Assembly: GCA_001599755.1 (NCBI GenBank)
Contig: BCHX01000002.1
Location: forward strand, 3,888,330-3,952,329
DNA from: Gliomastix tumulicola
Taxonomy: Eukaryota; Ascomycota; Sordariomycetes; Hypocreales; Bionectriaceae
Direction of reading: 5' to 3'
DNA length: 64,000 nucleotides
Position numbers and translations under genes: made by a program. The notes beneath the pieces were generated by a model. It was not told the DNA's origin. It searched no databases and was given only the letters and a program-made list of their open reading frames with translations. Shown here in pieces: positions 22,656 to 33,765 of this stretch. The number at the start of each line of letters is the position of its first letter. The first letter of the stretch is position 1.

Positions 22656-23915
22656 ATGCCTCATCTTCCAACCGTCGACAACGGCGACTCTCAGCCAGAG
22701 ATCGCATTTCCTCCCGTCACCAAAGATCACATCCAGAACTGTTCTTACGATGCCTGGTTTCCAAAATACCGAAGCTCATGTCTGAAGTCTCGAATCATTA
22801 GTCTACCACCAGAGTTTGTGTCCTATCTTCACGAAGATGGCATCATCCTAGCCGATGACGACGAGAACGGCGACGAGGATGATGATGACCAGGAGTGGCA
22901 CTCAGCTGGGGCGACTGCTAGACCAAGGGTCCAAGAGATCGAGTCTGACGACGAGGACGAGAGTGACTCTGAAGACACTGAAAGACTCCCGCCAAACAAA
23001 CGCTTCCCGGACACTCATCGCGAGATCAAGGAGAAGATCGCAGAACTGGGAGGTGCCGTGGCCCCGAAACTAAACTGGTCATCACCCAAGGACGCCAAAT
23101 GGATCTCACCACACCAAAACACGCTCAAGTGCACATCGCCTAACGACATATACCTCCTCCTCAAGTCGTCCTCTTTCATCTCCCATGACCTCATCCACGC
23201 CTTCGACGGGTGCACCGAAGCACCCCCCTCCCGCCCCTTCCGCCCCGTCCTCGTCCTCCGGCCCTTCTTCACCCCTCATGTGGCTCTTGAGTTCCGATGC
23301 TTCGTCAAGCACAGGTCGCTCATAGGCATCTCGCAGCGGGACCTCAACTACTACTCGTTCCTGGGCGGGCTCCGTGGCGCCCTGAGCAGCAAGATCAGTG
23401 CCTTCTTCGAGGACACGCTGCGGTTTACCTTCCCGGATTCGAGCTTCACGTTCGACGTCTACGTGCCGGAGAGCCACTTCGCCGACGACGGCCTGGGCAA
23501 GGTCAGGCTCATCGACATCAACCCCTGGGCCGTCAGGACGGATTCCCTCCTTTTTGGCTGGCAGGAGCTCCTGGCTTGGGACGTGGCCAAGCCCCTATAC
23601 GGATCCGCCAGCAAGCCTCGCGATGCTGCCGCCGCCGCCGCCGCCGCCGACGAGAGCGCGGACGACTCGCTGGCCTCAGGGACCGAGGATGAGGATGCGG
23701 AGGGCGGGCCTGAGTTTAGGATCATCGAGAAGGACGACCCGGCCGCATTTAACTTCAGCTCGCCGCAGTACTCGGCGCACAAGCTGCCAAAGGAGGTCGT
23801 TGACGCGAGTCTCGCGGGCGAAGGAGGGATCATGGAGTTTGCTCGGCAATGGAAAGAGATGACTGAAGGGAGGGGTGGGGATATCTGGGAGCAAACTGGT
23901 GCTCTGAATAGATAG
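22656..23915 (+). CDS. CDC123: eIF2 assembly factor Cdc123 (D123 family)
   Basis: Cytosolic ATP-grasp-like protein that promotes joining of the eIF2 gamma and alpha subunits, and so translation initiation. A single exon encodes 419 residues. Marks of the family are CSYDAWFPKYR near the start, LPPEFVSYL, PKLNWSSPKDAKWI, a VLRPF segment, EFRCFVKHRSLIGISQRD, and VRLIDINPWAVRTDSLLF (metal/ATP site). Two acidic insertions lie at about 68-110, and a polyalanine stretch of eight residues (codons about 23626-23649) interrupts the late part of the domain. The last third ends with PQYSAHKLPKEVVD, as expected. No intron is needed. Confidence 0.95.
   Translation: MPHLPTVDNGDSQPEIAFPPVTKDHIQNCSYDAWFPKYRSSCLKSRIISLPPEFVSYLHEDGIILADDDENGDEDDDDQEWHSAGATARPRVQEIESDDEDESDSEDTERLPPNKRFPDTHREIKEKIAELGGAVAPKLNWSSPKDAKWISPHQNTLKCTSPNDIYLLLKSSSFISHDLIHAFDGCTEAPPSRPFRPVLVLRPFFTPHVALEFRCFVKHRSLIGISQRDLNYYSFLGGLRGALSSKISAFFEDTLRFTFPDSSFTFDVYVPESHFADDGLGKVRLIDINPWAVRTDSLLFGWQELLAWDVAKPLYGSASKPRDAAAAAAAADESADDSLASGTEDEDAEGGPEFRIIEKDDPAAFNFSSPQYSAHKLPKEVVDASLAGEGGIMEFARQWKEMTEGRGGDIWEQTGALNR
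23624..23650 (+). repeat. GCC trinucleotide run encoding polyalanine in CDC123
   Basis: A near-perfect GCC repeat gives eight successive alanines in the linker between the core and the C-terminal acidic part of Cdc123. Such runs often vary in length between isolates. Confidence 0.8.
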
Positions 23916-24978
23916 ATCTATTCCTATAATGTGAACGGTTTGCCCGGGACACCCAGGTTCTGTCGCATATAATAAGACAATAGTACTCCGCTTAGACTTG
24001 GTGCCAACAAGTCTCATAGGTATGTCCATACTTATTCACCTGTTGGGCGGGTACGTGCATCAATACGAAGCTCGACGACCTCAGACAATAATCCTGTCGA
24101 CCTAGACCCGCCTGTGGTGGTGGTGCGCATTTCGGTTTAGATACCCATCCGTTTGTCTAGATTCAAGTCAGAGCAACTTCACTCATCGTATCCTCAAGGG
24201 AATACGAGTCGTCATCTTAGGCCATGTTTCTTTGATTCAAGTACCTATGCACAATAAAACATGACGCCACTAGCAGCAACTTATGTCCCCGCGCCGTATC
24301 CCTCAGCCATCTGCCCGTGTATAATGAAAAAAGAATTCGAGAGAGAGAGATGGAACTGAAAGATGGAAAGATGAGAAATGAGAAGTAGGCATTGCATAGA
24401 TCGGGAAAAAGATAAGAGGAAAAGAAGAGGCAAAAATCTCGAGATGCAACGGTGTGCGGATTGGCGAGAGTGAGAGAGAGCGCGAGAAATGGGTTTCGTA
24501 ATTAAACAAGAACAAGAAAAATCCATCCACCGCCCTTCGCTTGAAAATGCTTGTCGCTGATATCCTCTCATCCACCCTCCCTTGAACCACTGGCGATTGT
24601 CGGAAAAAGAAAACCCCTCCTCTGATCTCACGCAGTTCTGACCGCCATGACGACAACGAAATCCTCCTTGCTCCTCCTCTGTCGTCAGCTTCTTTTTTAA
24701 AGTCAGCGGACTCCTGCCGACCGGGGCGACTGTTCTATGAGTGGTGGTCTAAAAAACTGCCTGCCGCCTCAGGTAGAATCAAGCCGCCCCTATGCAATGT
24801 GATTGGAACGATGAAAACGGGTATCGTGGAAGCCTCCCAAGGGATCTCTCGCCCCCCTGGTCGATGCGTGGAGTGCAATGAATAGAGCATGAGCCGTTAT
24901 CTCCGTGGCCCATTGCTTGGTCGTTATTATTATAAAAGATTTGAAAGGGTATTCGTGCTACTTGTGAGAATATTTCGT
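23916..24978. other. convergent 3' region, CDC123/G-alpha
   Basis: About 1.06 kb. The right part is A/G-rich on the plus strand, with a short (GA)n run near 24339-24350, consistent with a pyrimidine-rich 3' UTR of the G-alpha gene. No gene is called. Confidence 0.55.
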
Positions 24979-26251
24979 TTAGATCAGGCCGCATAGACGT
25001 AGGTTCTCCTGGATGATGATGTCTAAAGCAGAGTTAGTAATGCGGAACCATTTGCAGCTATGAAGCACTGGGAATACTGACCGTTGACGGCAGCCATGAC
25101 GAATCGAATCTGTGTCGTATCCGTGGCGCAAGTGAAATGCGTGTAGATCTGCTTGGCCTCATGCTGGTTGAGGCTGACGAAGCGGTTGAGAATGTAGTCG
25201 CACGCCGCGGCGTAGTCGTCGCCGCCCTCGTAGTCGGGGAAGTAGTTCTTCATCGGGCTGATGGGGAGCTTCTCCTTGAAGCGATCGATCTTGTTGAGGA
25301 AGAGAATGATGGACGTCTTGATGAACCATCTTGAGTTGCAGATGGAGTCAAACAGGGTCAGGGCCTCCTGCATACGGTTGACAGTCTCATCCTCGAACAG
25401 AAGCTGGTCGTACTCGGAAATGGCGACCAAGAAGAGAATGGTAGTGACGTTCTCGAAGCAGTGAATCCACTTCTTTCGCTCAGAACGCTGGCCACCGACA
25501 TCGAACATGCGATACGTGAGGTCGCCGATGATGAAGGTCGTCTCCGTGATACCAGTCGTCTTGACACGCGAGCGCAGGACATCCTGATCATTAGGCATGT
25601 AGTCCGGAGCGGCGATGCGGGCGATGTTATCGAAGTAGCTTGAGCCGTGTTAGCACTGCACAAGTTGCCCTGGGGGCGGCAAAACTTACTATCGAGCCGA
25701 GTCGTTGAGCTGGTACTCGCGAGAACGCTTGAAGCAGTCCTGCACGCCGCGGTCCTTCCACAGAGCCTCGATGGCGCTTCCGACCTCGGGAGGCAGAACG
25801 TCGCCCTCGATCTGGGCGGGCTGCATGAAGATGGTCTGGACGTGGTACTCCATGCGCTGGTCGTCCAGAGGAAGCTCGAGGGACTCCATGGCCTCAAGAA
25901 TGACGCGCATGGACTGGACAGTGTTGCTGAAGATGATCTCCTTGAACGATTCCCGCTCGTCTCGCGAGTATCCGCCCTCGTGGATGAGCTTCATTTGCTT
26001 AAGAATGGTCGACTTTCCAGATTCACCAGCACCTGGAGTTGAATGGTTAGTTGGATAGTGTACGAAAAGGGCACAGCAGCACTCCAGCCCGAATGGTGAC
26101 AGGCAGTGCCGCCGGCTGGATTCTCCGACGTACCCAGCAAGAGCATCTTGATCTCGTTTCGCTGCATCATCTTGTCCCTCTTGAGCTGGTTCTCAATCTC
26201 CTCGTTACGGGCCTTGCCCTCCTTCTCCTCGGTGCTCATTCCGCAACCCAT
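24979..26251 (-). CDS. gna-1: heterotrimeric G-protein alpha subunit, class I (GNA-1/FadA/CPG-1 type)
   Basis: GTP-binding alpha subunit that links seven-TM receptors to cAMP and MAP-kinase signalling at the plasma membrane. In related fungi it controls growth, conidiation and virulence. Exons on the minus strand: 26251-26134, 26032-25690, 25638-25082 and 25022-24979, giving exactly 353 residues, the standard length. MGCGMS carries the myristoylated glycine and palmitoylated cysteine. Nucleotide-binding motifs are GAGESGKS (about 40-47), RVKTTG, DVGGQRSE, NKID and TCAT. The C-terminus CGLI is the pertussis-toxin-type acceptor of the Gi-like class. The last exon has only 44 bases. Everything needed for activity is present. 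Confidence 0.97.
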
Positions 26252-29200
26252 CTTGACGACTTTTGTATCGCGTTTGCGACCGCTCTAGAATAGATGAAAT
26301 GTATCGCTACTTGCTTGCTGATCGACTGTCGAGGTCTGTATGGTAGGCGGGTGTCAGCTAAGCCGTCGTGATGTCACTGTATGAGAAACAGAAGAAGAAG
26401 AGAAAATCCGGCTGGTTGCCATGCACGACAAAGAGGCTGTAGGTAGGAAATGGTACGACACGGGCTGGAGCGACGGGCGCAAGGGGGCGTTGGAGTTATG
26501 ATGAGACGTCTTTGTTGGAAGAACCAAGGACAGCGGTGGCTTCGCGAAACAATTTAGGGGGAGGCGACAATGCAAAATCGGGGGATCGTCTCCATAGTTG
26601 TTGCAGCAAGCAGAAAAGGAACACGGCACGTACCTTGCGCTGGTGTCGACAGTGAGGCCGAAGGTGCCAATTGACGCCCGGCGAGAAAAGGGTAATAATG
26701 AGAGGCGTGATGGTTCACGGTTGAGGGAGAGAGGAGAAGAAAACCCCGTGGGAGTGAGGCGTTGCGACGAGATTGGAGATGGATCAGGTTGGAATTTCGG
26801 GGGGGGGATACCTTACGTTAGAAGGAAAAGGGCTGGCTGGGCGCTGGGCCTGTCCTCTGTTCTGTGCAAGATGCCTGCTGAGAGCCCGGCCTTTGGGAGG
26901 GGGGCACGGCCGCACTACGCTGGAACTGGCCAAGCTGGTGGTGCAGGTGCGGTACCTTAGCGACTGCAGGTGCAGGTGGGCAATCAAAGGGGTACCTGGG
27001 GATACCCAGCACTAGCGGCACCTTTCACTGCACGGACGATATTAGGATGGACGGCACTGTGAACTTTTAGTCCCAGGCAATGTCGCACCGGGCTGTTGAA
27101 TCCGCCCAACTGTGCGGCGACACTGGAGTGTGCCGGGGGCCCACGTTATAAGAGGTAACCGCACAGTGCTTCTTCTTCATCACAAACAGTGTTACCGTAG
27201 GAGCGAGCCAGCTTACCGAAGGCAGCCCACTCCCACCCATATTTGAAGGCATCTGCTGGCCGTTGTCATACGGCTGACCTTCCTTCGTCATACTGCGTGC
27301 CTAGATTGTCGCGGTGCCATCACAGCGCATGCATCGCCGACCCAAACTTGGCCGGCGTCAATTTGGCCCGTATCTGCCCTTCGAACGGTTGCCCCAGCAT
27401 CGACATGGCGACAACGGCACTGCTCGCAAGACGGCGATTTCAGCACAGTGTCAGGCGAAGCCCCTGGCCTAGCGGCAGAGAGTCAGGACCATCAAACACC
27501 GAGCACAGGCCATCAGGGATTAAAGGCTCCAGCACGACACCATGGCTCGGCCAACAGGATTCCAGGACGCTTCTCCCTTGGCGAGCAAGGGCTGCAGCCA
27601 AGGCCGGCAACAGCCCACAGTATGCAAGCCACACACTGGCTGTTGAGAAGCGCCTACCTAGGAGGCACTCACGCAACGGGTGAAGGTACCTCGCATGTAC
27701 TTTTCGACGCCCGGCAGATCTCCACACCAATTTCGTCCTCCGATACGCCAAGCTGTCTGCTTTGCGACTCTGCCTCCACTGAGACTCTCCCCGACGCACC
27801 ATAAACACGTTTCGGCAGTATCTATCTTTGTCTGACCAACCTTGGTCATCGTGTTCCTCCAAAGTCACTGGCTACCAACAGCCGTTCTGGATCAGAATCA
27901 TCAGATGCACGAGATGCCACACTAGCAGGGGCAATTCCGGTTTGGACGGCCTCCTTTCTCATTTGCTGGCCTGTCGCCTACAACTCCTGAAATACGACAC
28001 TGTCCCCCGTTGGACCCTGGCTGACGATGAACGATATATCGGCTTCTGACTTGACACCCCCCACTGAACCATTGGGTCTGATTCGATAGCTTCCTCGACT
28101 CACGATTCATGAGGTCGTTGGGCAAGAATTAATACGTGTGGCTGGTATCCGGGGCCGAGAGGAGTAGTAGGTCTGGCATTTCTTTCTGAAGGACCTGGGC
28201 GTTGGTGCAATGCACCTCCTCCCCTGTCCCCTTTCTTTGTGCGAACCCAACTTGGAGAGGCAATTATAGCAACGCCACCCACATCACGATGCCTTCCCCC
28301 CATTGTCTCGTTGCGACAACTGCGACCAAACCGTCGGTCGATTCCACCATCTCCGTCCGTCCTGCAGGTCAGTTCGGCCGGAAATTGATCAATAAATCCT
28401 AATGAAGAACCGAGTCAGAAGACGATATAGCGTCCCCCACAGCTCCATTCACCACACCTGGACTAAAAAGGCGTTCTAACCAACTCGGCACATCCTCGCA
28501 GGCGACGCCACTCCGTATCAAGATCCTGAGGCGTATCCACGCGATTTGTTCATCGACACCTCCTCGCCGTGGGGAGTTCTGCTTGGTCCTGGATATGAGC
28601 CTCGGAGAGCTGAAGGAATAAGCTTATACGTCTTACGGATGGGATTGACGCCGAGCCTAGGCGTCTTATATCATCTCAGCTGCTTCCTGCAGGCCGTCAG
28701 CCGTACAGGTACAACCAGGGCATGCTTGTGTAGATCTGCGCCTTTCCCGCCAGTCAAACCACGCATAAATTACCAGAGGTTTCTCCAACGAACAGCGCGA
28801 ATGCAATCCAGTGCGCGGGAAGATCATTCAAACACACTACTTCGGAGTATTATGCCCAATGATAATCAACGTACGGGCGGGCTGAGGCGCAAACTTTTTG
28901 CCTCAGCCGCCACGCCGACTTGCACGCGTCTTCTGCACCACCCTGAATAACGCTCTCGATCTATGCTCAATATTTCTCAAACCTATTCTCGAGATGCTGC
29001 AAATGCATTTCTACTAATCAATCATTGAATCAAGCAGGCGCTTGGCTACATAAGCCAATTGGTAGCCACGTCATCCCCCAGAGAGGGCCTCCCATAGCCA
29101 AGGGTCCATGGTCCACGGGAAGCTCTCTCTTTGGTGGGGAAGATCTGTCAAGCTGGTCTCGTCCCACCAAAATCGAGACTTGTTCCTCACTCTTTCAGCT

Positions 29201-29284
29201 GCCATTGCCTTGGACTAACACTGTTGAGGGTGCTCAATTGCCTCGTCCGTACATCTTCGAGCCTCAGCCTTCCGTCTTGCCAAT
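26252..29284. other. 3-kb intergenic region upstream of G-alpha and of the Smr gene
   Basis: Divergent interval. The right neighbour starts at 29285 on the plus strand and G-alpha reads left from 26251. Up to about 26640 it is probably the G-alpha 5' leader and promoter. The middle has many short ORFs without family features. One two-exon candidate at 28289-28950 is listed separately with low confidence. Confidence 0.5.
28289..28950 (+). CDS. possible small two-exon gene, unknown product
   Basis: Not recognised. An ATG at 28289 opens a frame that reaches a GCAG/GTCAGT donor after 28367. A CTAAC sequence about 25 bases before a CTCGCAG acceptor (AG at 28500-28501) rejoins the same frame, which stays open to 28950. 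The model would encode 175 residues beginning MPSPHCLVATTA. No signal peptide, membrane segment or known motif is seen, and codon use is less biased than in neighbouring genes. It may be chance, since the intron signals are the only real support. Confidence 0.22.
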
Positions 29285-30126
29285 ATGTCGATTCCCATGC
29301 AGAGATTGGGCGGCCGAGGTACGTGCCTGTCCGGACGAGTGACCCGTTATGCGCAGCAAAGCTCTGACCATCCGCAGCCTTCCGCCATGGCGACAACGAC
29401 GATGTCGAGCAGGAGTACGATCGCCTGCGAGATCTAGCCAGGGCTGAAGCCGAGAAGCGGAATCGAGCCTTCGAGCGGGTACGTTGCGCTCCCTACCCTT
29501 CCGTCCCAGTGGCGGTCCCCGAATCAGTGATCGGAAGCTAAGGAGAAGTAATACAGTCCCGGCAAGCCTACCAGGACGGCGACGGCGCCGCGGCCAAGGA
29601 ATTGTCCAACGAGGGCAAAGCGCACGACCGGCAGATGGATGAGTACAATCGCCAGGCCAGCGAGTTCATCTTCCGCGAGAACAACGCACCGGGTCGCGTC
29701 GAATCCGACCAGATCGATCTGCACGGCCTGTTCGTCGAGGAGGCGGAGCGGATCCTGGAGCTGCGCATCCGTGAGGACCAGGCGAGGGGCCAGCATCACC
29801 TCCACGCGATCGTCGGAAAGGGGAACCACTCGACCGGACATCTGCAGAAGCTGAAGCCCAAGGTCGAGGAGCTGTGCCAGGAACTCGGCCTTCAGTACCG
29901 GACCGAGGAGAACGCCGGCAGGATATTCATCAACCTGCAGGGCGGCGACCCGTACGAGACGGAGCACGCTGGTCACCAGGACGGATATGGCGGTCACCAG
30001 CAACAGCAGCACCACGGTGGCCATCACCAGCAGCAGCAACAGCAGGACGACGGCGGGGACATCGTGCAGGAACTCCTCCCCAGGATCCTGCGCAAGCTGG
30101 AGAAGGCTTGCTGCGTCGTTATGTGA
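29285..30126 (+). CDS. DUF1771-Smr domain protein
   Basis: Predicted RNA/DNA-binding or nicking protein of the Smr family; in eukaryotes such proteins act in mRNA quality control or translation-related processes, but the role here is not known. Exons 29285-29318, 29378-29478 and 29557-30126 give 234 residues. The DUF1771 helical region (about 20-85) runs through EQEYDRLRDLARAEAEKRN and ASEFIFRENN. The Smr domain (about 92-170) shows the DLHGLFVEEAERILELRI start, the HAIVGKGNHS core (GxGxHS) and GRIFINL at the end. The tail is rich in H and Q (QQQQ runs) and ends LRKLEKACCVVM; the cysteine pair might be lipidated. The first exon codes for only 11 residues; it was chosen because it has ATG and GTACGT in the right phase. 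Confidence 0.85.
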
Positions 30127-30366
30127 TGTGGTTGGTTTATTGTGTGCTTTGCATGTCTACGGTTTCGCGTATTTGGATATACAGCTATGTTTGGCATTGG
30201 CATATACCCTAGATTTTCAAGGATAACGGATGGGGGAAACGTTTAACGATATCAATGAGGCATCTTATTAGAGATGGACCGCGTTTGTGTAAATTTGAAG
30301 CTACTAGTATCTTTGAGTGATGTTTCGCTCCCCCGTCTATAAACTTCTCACACCATCACACGCTGT

Positions 30367-31164
30367 CTAGGCTAAGGAGTGCTCCTCTCGATTATCTTGT
30401 CTCGCTCTCTCGTTCTTCCTTTCATTTTTGGGCAGTGCCGCGAGTGTCAAACCGACGGCTTCGCAAACTAGGACAACCACAATCTCCATGATAACACCCG
30501 CTCCCAGGAACAGCCAGACCGACCCATGAATATTGCCTAATATGAGGACAGCTCCGTAGACGAGTCGGACCAGCAAGAATGGCAGCGAAATAAAGACAGC
30601 AATCAAGACGCGATGCTCGCCCTCGGCAATGAAGCTTTGGTGCCTAAACGCCATAAGACTTTCCAAGACAACGAGGACGAACACCACGATCAGGAGCGCG
30701 ATGCCAGCCTTGCTGGTTGCTGGATAGCGAATGCTCGGGCTGTTGCCGTCGAGAGTGTAGGAGGATGAGGTGCCTCCAACGATAATCAAGATCATTGCGA
30801 CGATCATGAGGAGCAGGATGGCGCGCTGGAAGATGGGCTTGACCACGACATGGCCTTGTCGGTTGAGGGAGTCGAAGATTCTCTGGAGAAGGCCGAGTAG
30901 AAGCAGGACCAGGGGAGCGAGTCCAAGGCCGTTGAGAGTCAGCCACCCAACGTAGAGACTGACGTTCGTAGGGTCGGAGATGCTGGCCAGGCGAAGGGAT
31001 GAACCGATGAGACGGGCGAGGGCGAGGATGATGGCGAAGCGCCAACCATCAGACTTGGAAAAGCCATGCTTCCAGCAGAGGAAGACGCCGGTGACGAAGA
31101 AGAAGGAATAGAAGACGATTTCTGCAATGGCAATTTTGTCGTAGTCATCCATAGGTCGTGACAT
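30367..31164 (-). CDS. seven-TM fungal membrane protein (DUF7702-like)
   Basis: Function unknown. A single exon gives 265 residues, mostly hydrophobic. About seven membrane spans can be counted: IAEIVFYSFFFVTGVF, FAIILALARLIG, LNGLGLAPLVLLLLGLL, AILLLMIVAMILIIVGG, IALLIVVFVLVVLESL, VLIAVFISLPFLLVRLVYG and LFLGAGVIMEIVVVLVCEAVGL. The C-terminus is short and basic. The arrangement matches the fungal family annotated as DUF7702; this is from memory of the family pattern. It converges with the Smr gene (240 bp apart) and is divergent from KTI12. ATG at 31164 is used; M5 (MDDYDKI) is an alternative. Confidence 0.75.
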   Translation of the reverse strand: MSRPMDDYDKIAIAEIVFYSFFFVTGVFLCWKHGFSKSDGWRFAIILALARLIGSSLRLASISDPTNVSLYVGWLTLNGLGLAPLVLLLLGLLQRIFDSLNRQGHVVVKPIFQRAILLLMIVAMILIIVGGTSSSYTLDGNSPSIRYPATSKAGIALLIVVFVLVVLESLMAFRHQSFIAEGEHRVLIAVFISLPFLLVRLVYGAVLILGNIHGSVWLFLGAGVIMEIVVVLVCEAVGLTLAALPKNERKNERARQDNREEHSLA

Positions 31165-31264
31165 TTTGAAGGTGATTCGAGCGATGATAGCTGCTAGAGA
31201 GTGTCGATGTGTTTGAGTTTGTGATATTGATAGTTAACAGAGGCTACATTGAATTAGCTATGAC

Positions 31265-31273
31265 CTTATATAG
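31265..31273 (-). promoter_or_regulatory. TATA box of the 7-TM gene
   Basis: CTATATAAG on the minus strand, about 100 bp upstream of the ATG at 31164, a fitting distance for a fungal core promoter. Assigned by sequence and spacing only. Confidence 0.45.
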
Positions 31274-31809
31274 TCACAAGAGAACCGCGTCTCTCGAAGG
31301 CATTCGCATCCATCATCGGTGGTCGGATGCCTCCTACACCGTTTACTCGTCATCTGTTGCCGGTCTCCCGTCTATGCGAGATTGACGCCTCACCCTCGAA
31401 ACGCTTTCCATAAACGGAAAGGGCACATTTAGTCGCGTTCGCATAGGGCTGAGAGGGTCCTGACTAGAGGGGATGGCTGAGCACGCACAAGCCTCACCCA
31501 ACCAACCAACTGGTGCTGTGGCAGATCCAGCACGGCTAGTGCGGCATCGGGTCAGCCGTCAGGCATCTCGAAGAGGTCGGACTCCCCACAGTTGGAGATT
31601 GTCGTGGCAGTGAGACTGTCTGCGCTCACGGTGTCGCTGGCAGAGAGAGTGCTGGGGGTTATTGGGATTGATGATCCGGGAGGAGTTTGCGCCAGATTAG
31701 GAGGCTTGGTGTCGGCCATTTGTGCCGAGAGGACCCCGCCAAAAAAAGTTCCCCTCCTCCACGCACCGTCTCTATCCCACCATCACGATACCCTTCCCCC
31801 TCTCTGACG
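31274..31809. other. divergent promoter region, 7-TM gene/KTI12
   Basis: Remaining part of the 645-bp space between the two divergent start codons. Right end is pyrimidine-rich just before the KTI12 ATG. No gene is seen. Confidence 0.5.
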
Positions 31810-32861
31810 ATGCCGGTATGTGTTGCGCCTCGCAGAATTCCTGACCGAGTTGACGTGGAAGAAAACTGACCGCGCGGCATTGTTTGTAGCTAATCACCGT
31901 CACGGGGTTTCCAACCTCGGGGAAAACCACACGGGCCAAGCAGCTGTACGAGTACCTTGCAGAGCGCAACAGCGACTCGAAATACCGGCTACACTACATA
32001 TCGGACGACACATTATCAATATCCCGAGCGGTATACGACCTATCCCCGGACAAGGTCCCAGCACACACCAGATCAGCCAATGCATCCGAGAAAGATGCGC
32101 GGGCAGCCATCTACGGCGCCGTGAAGCGAGTCCTTAGCGACAAGGACATCGTGATCCTCGACGGCCTGAACTACATCAAAGGATGGCGGTACCAGCTACA
32201 TTGCGAAGCCAAGGCCTTGCGGACGCCAAACTGTATACTCCAGATCGGCTGCGCACCGGATAAAGCCAGGGAGGTCAACGAGGAGAGGCTACAAAGAAGG
32301 GTCCGTGGAGACGCGGACGTTGCTGGGGAAGAGCCGTATGAGCCAAGCAACTGGGATAATCTGGTATTCCGTCACGAGGAACCCAATCCCATGACGAGAT
32401 GGGACAGCCCGCTGTTTGCAGTGGTATGGGACGACGACGAGGCCCAGTCGCGCAGAGTGTTCGGAGATCTATGGGACGCCATCGCCGGCGAGGGTCGCAA
32501 GGTCGTTCGTCCAAACCAGTCCACGTCGCAACGAGGTCCCGCAGCTAGCGGCGACTTCCTGTACATGCTGGATCGTGAGACGCAGGATATCGTGAAGCAG
32601 ATTCTAGATCAGCAAGGTGACGACGGCGGGGGCGACGTGAGGATAGCCCGCGCCTCGCCATCAGCGTCCAATGAGGAACTGATTGTTGAGCTTCCAGCCA
32701 GCAAGAAGGTGGGACTGGCGCAGCTGCAAAGATTGAGGCGTGCGTTTGTAAGTCTCAACCGGGGAGGAATTGGCCTGCAGTCCGTCGGGGATGTTGGGAG
32801 CGACCAACTGCGAGAGTCATTTGTCCGGTATCTCAACGACTCGTTCGAACAAGACGGGTAA
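31810..32861 (+). CDS. KTI12: Kti12, Elongator-associated P-loop protein
   Basis: Binds and regulates the Elongator complex, which modifies wobble uridines of tRNAs. It is a P-loop ATPase related to seryl-tRNA(Sec) kinase. Exons 31810-31815 and 31890-32861 give 325 residues. The first coding exon holds only ATG CCG before a GTATGT donor. The second starts at LITVTGFPTSGKTTRA (Walker A, residues 3-18). Further family segments are HYISDD, ARAAIYGAVKRVLSDKDIVILDGLNYIKGWRYQL (Walker B region), and NWDNLVFRHEEPN and WDSPLF. The C-terminal part carries the usual helical LQRLRRAFVSLNR end. The tiny first exon is required to reach a start codon in frame. Confidence 0.92.
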
Positions 32862-33765
32862 ACAGCGACGCAGCCTGGTCGTTTGTCTCACAATAAGACC
32901 TGCTCAGCAGCACTAACAGTGGGTCCTGAGGTGGCCTTGGCCGCCCCCGAGGTCGGGTACATCGAACACCCAACGCATAGAATGCAAGGCAGTTTCAGGC
33001 AGGCAACAGGTGGCACGTAAATGATTCATGACTGTGAAAATTCGTTGAGCGTATCCCCGGGCGAAGGATGTAGCATCGGCTAGTCGAAGGCCGTCGTCCG
33101 GTTTGTCAGCTGCAAGAAGCCTGTCGAGCTCTCGGCACAATGCCATGGTTGGTAGTCCAAGGTTCCAGGCTGGTGTTGCGTGGCCGGAGTTGCCTGCAGC
33201 GCAGAAGCCACCTAGATCAATAATCCACTGCAATCGAGAGCGGTGCCTTCCCCCGAAACACCTCAGCGCTTGTGGAGTAGAAGCTTCTCCCACCTTCCAC
33301 CTTCCGCAAGTACCTCTGAGCTCTCCCCGCTGCAAGCTTCCCGCAGACCAGCCTGAAAAGGTACATGACAGCTCAGGCGTGATTCAGAACTGTTCAACGC
33401 GTTATTGATTTTCCGCGACCTATCAGTGATATCATTGGCCCACTGCCATTGCCTCGCCCAGTCAGTCACTCAGTGGAAGGCGGTTGCTAGAGGTACCTGC
33501 CTTACCTAAACCTTCCCTTCGGCACAGTGACAGCTCAAACCTTCATCTTCCCATCCATCACCTTCTCCCAAAACTCTCCCTCCAACACCGATTTTTCCTT
33601 CACCGATTTCTCCTTGTCACCGCCGCCCTCACTCTCTCTACTCAAGTGTAGCGAGGGCATTTCTCTAGTTTGCATTCCCTCTCATCATCCCGCTCACTGA
33701 ACATCTCCATTCCACCGCATCCCACGCCTGATCAGATCCGTTCCCACCACAGAACCCCAGACATC
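32862..33765. other. intergenic between KTI12 and CDC48
   Basis: About 900 bp in a tandem pair. The right part (33530-33760) is strongly C/T-rich, as expected for a highly expressed fungal gene leader before CDC48. ORFs on both strands in the left part have no features. No gene is called. Confidence 0.55.
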
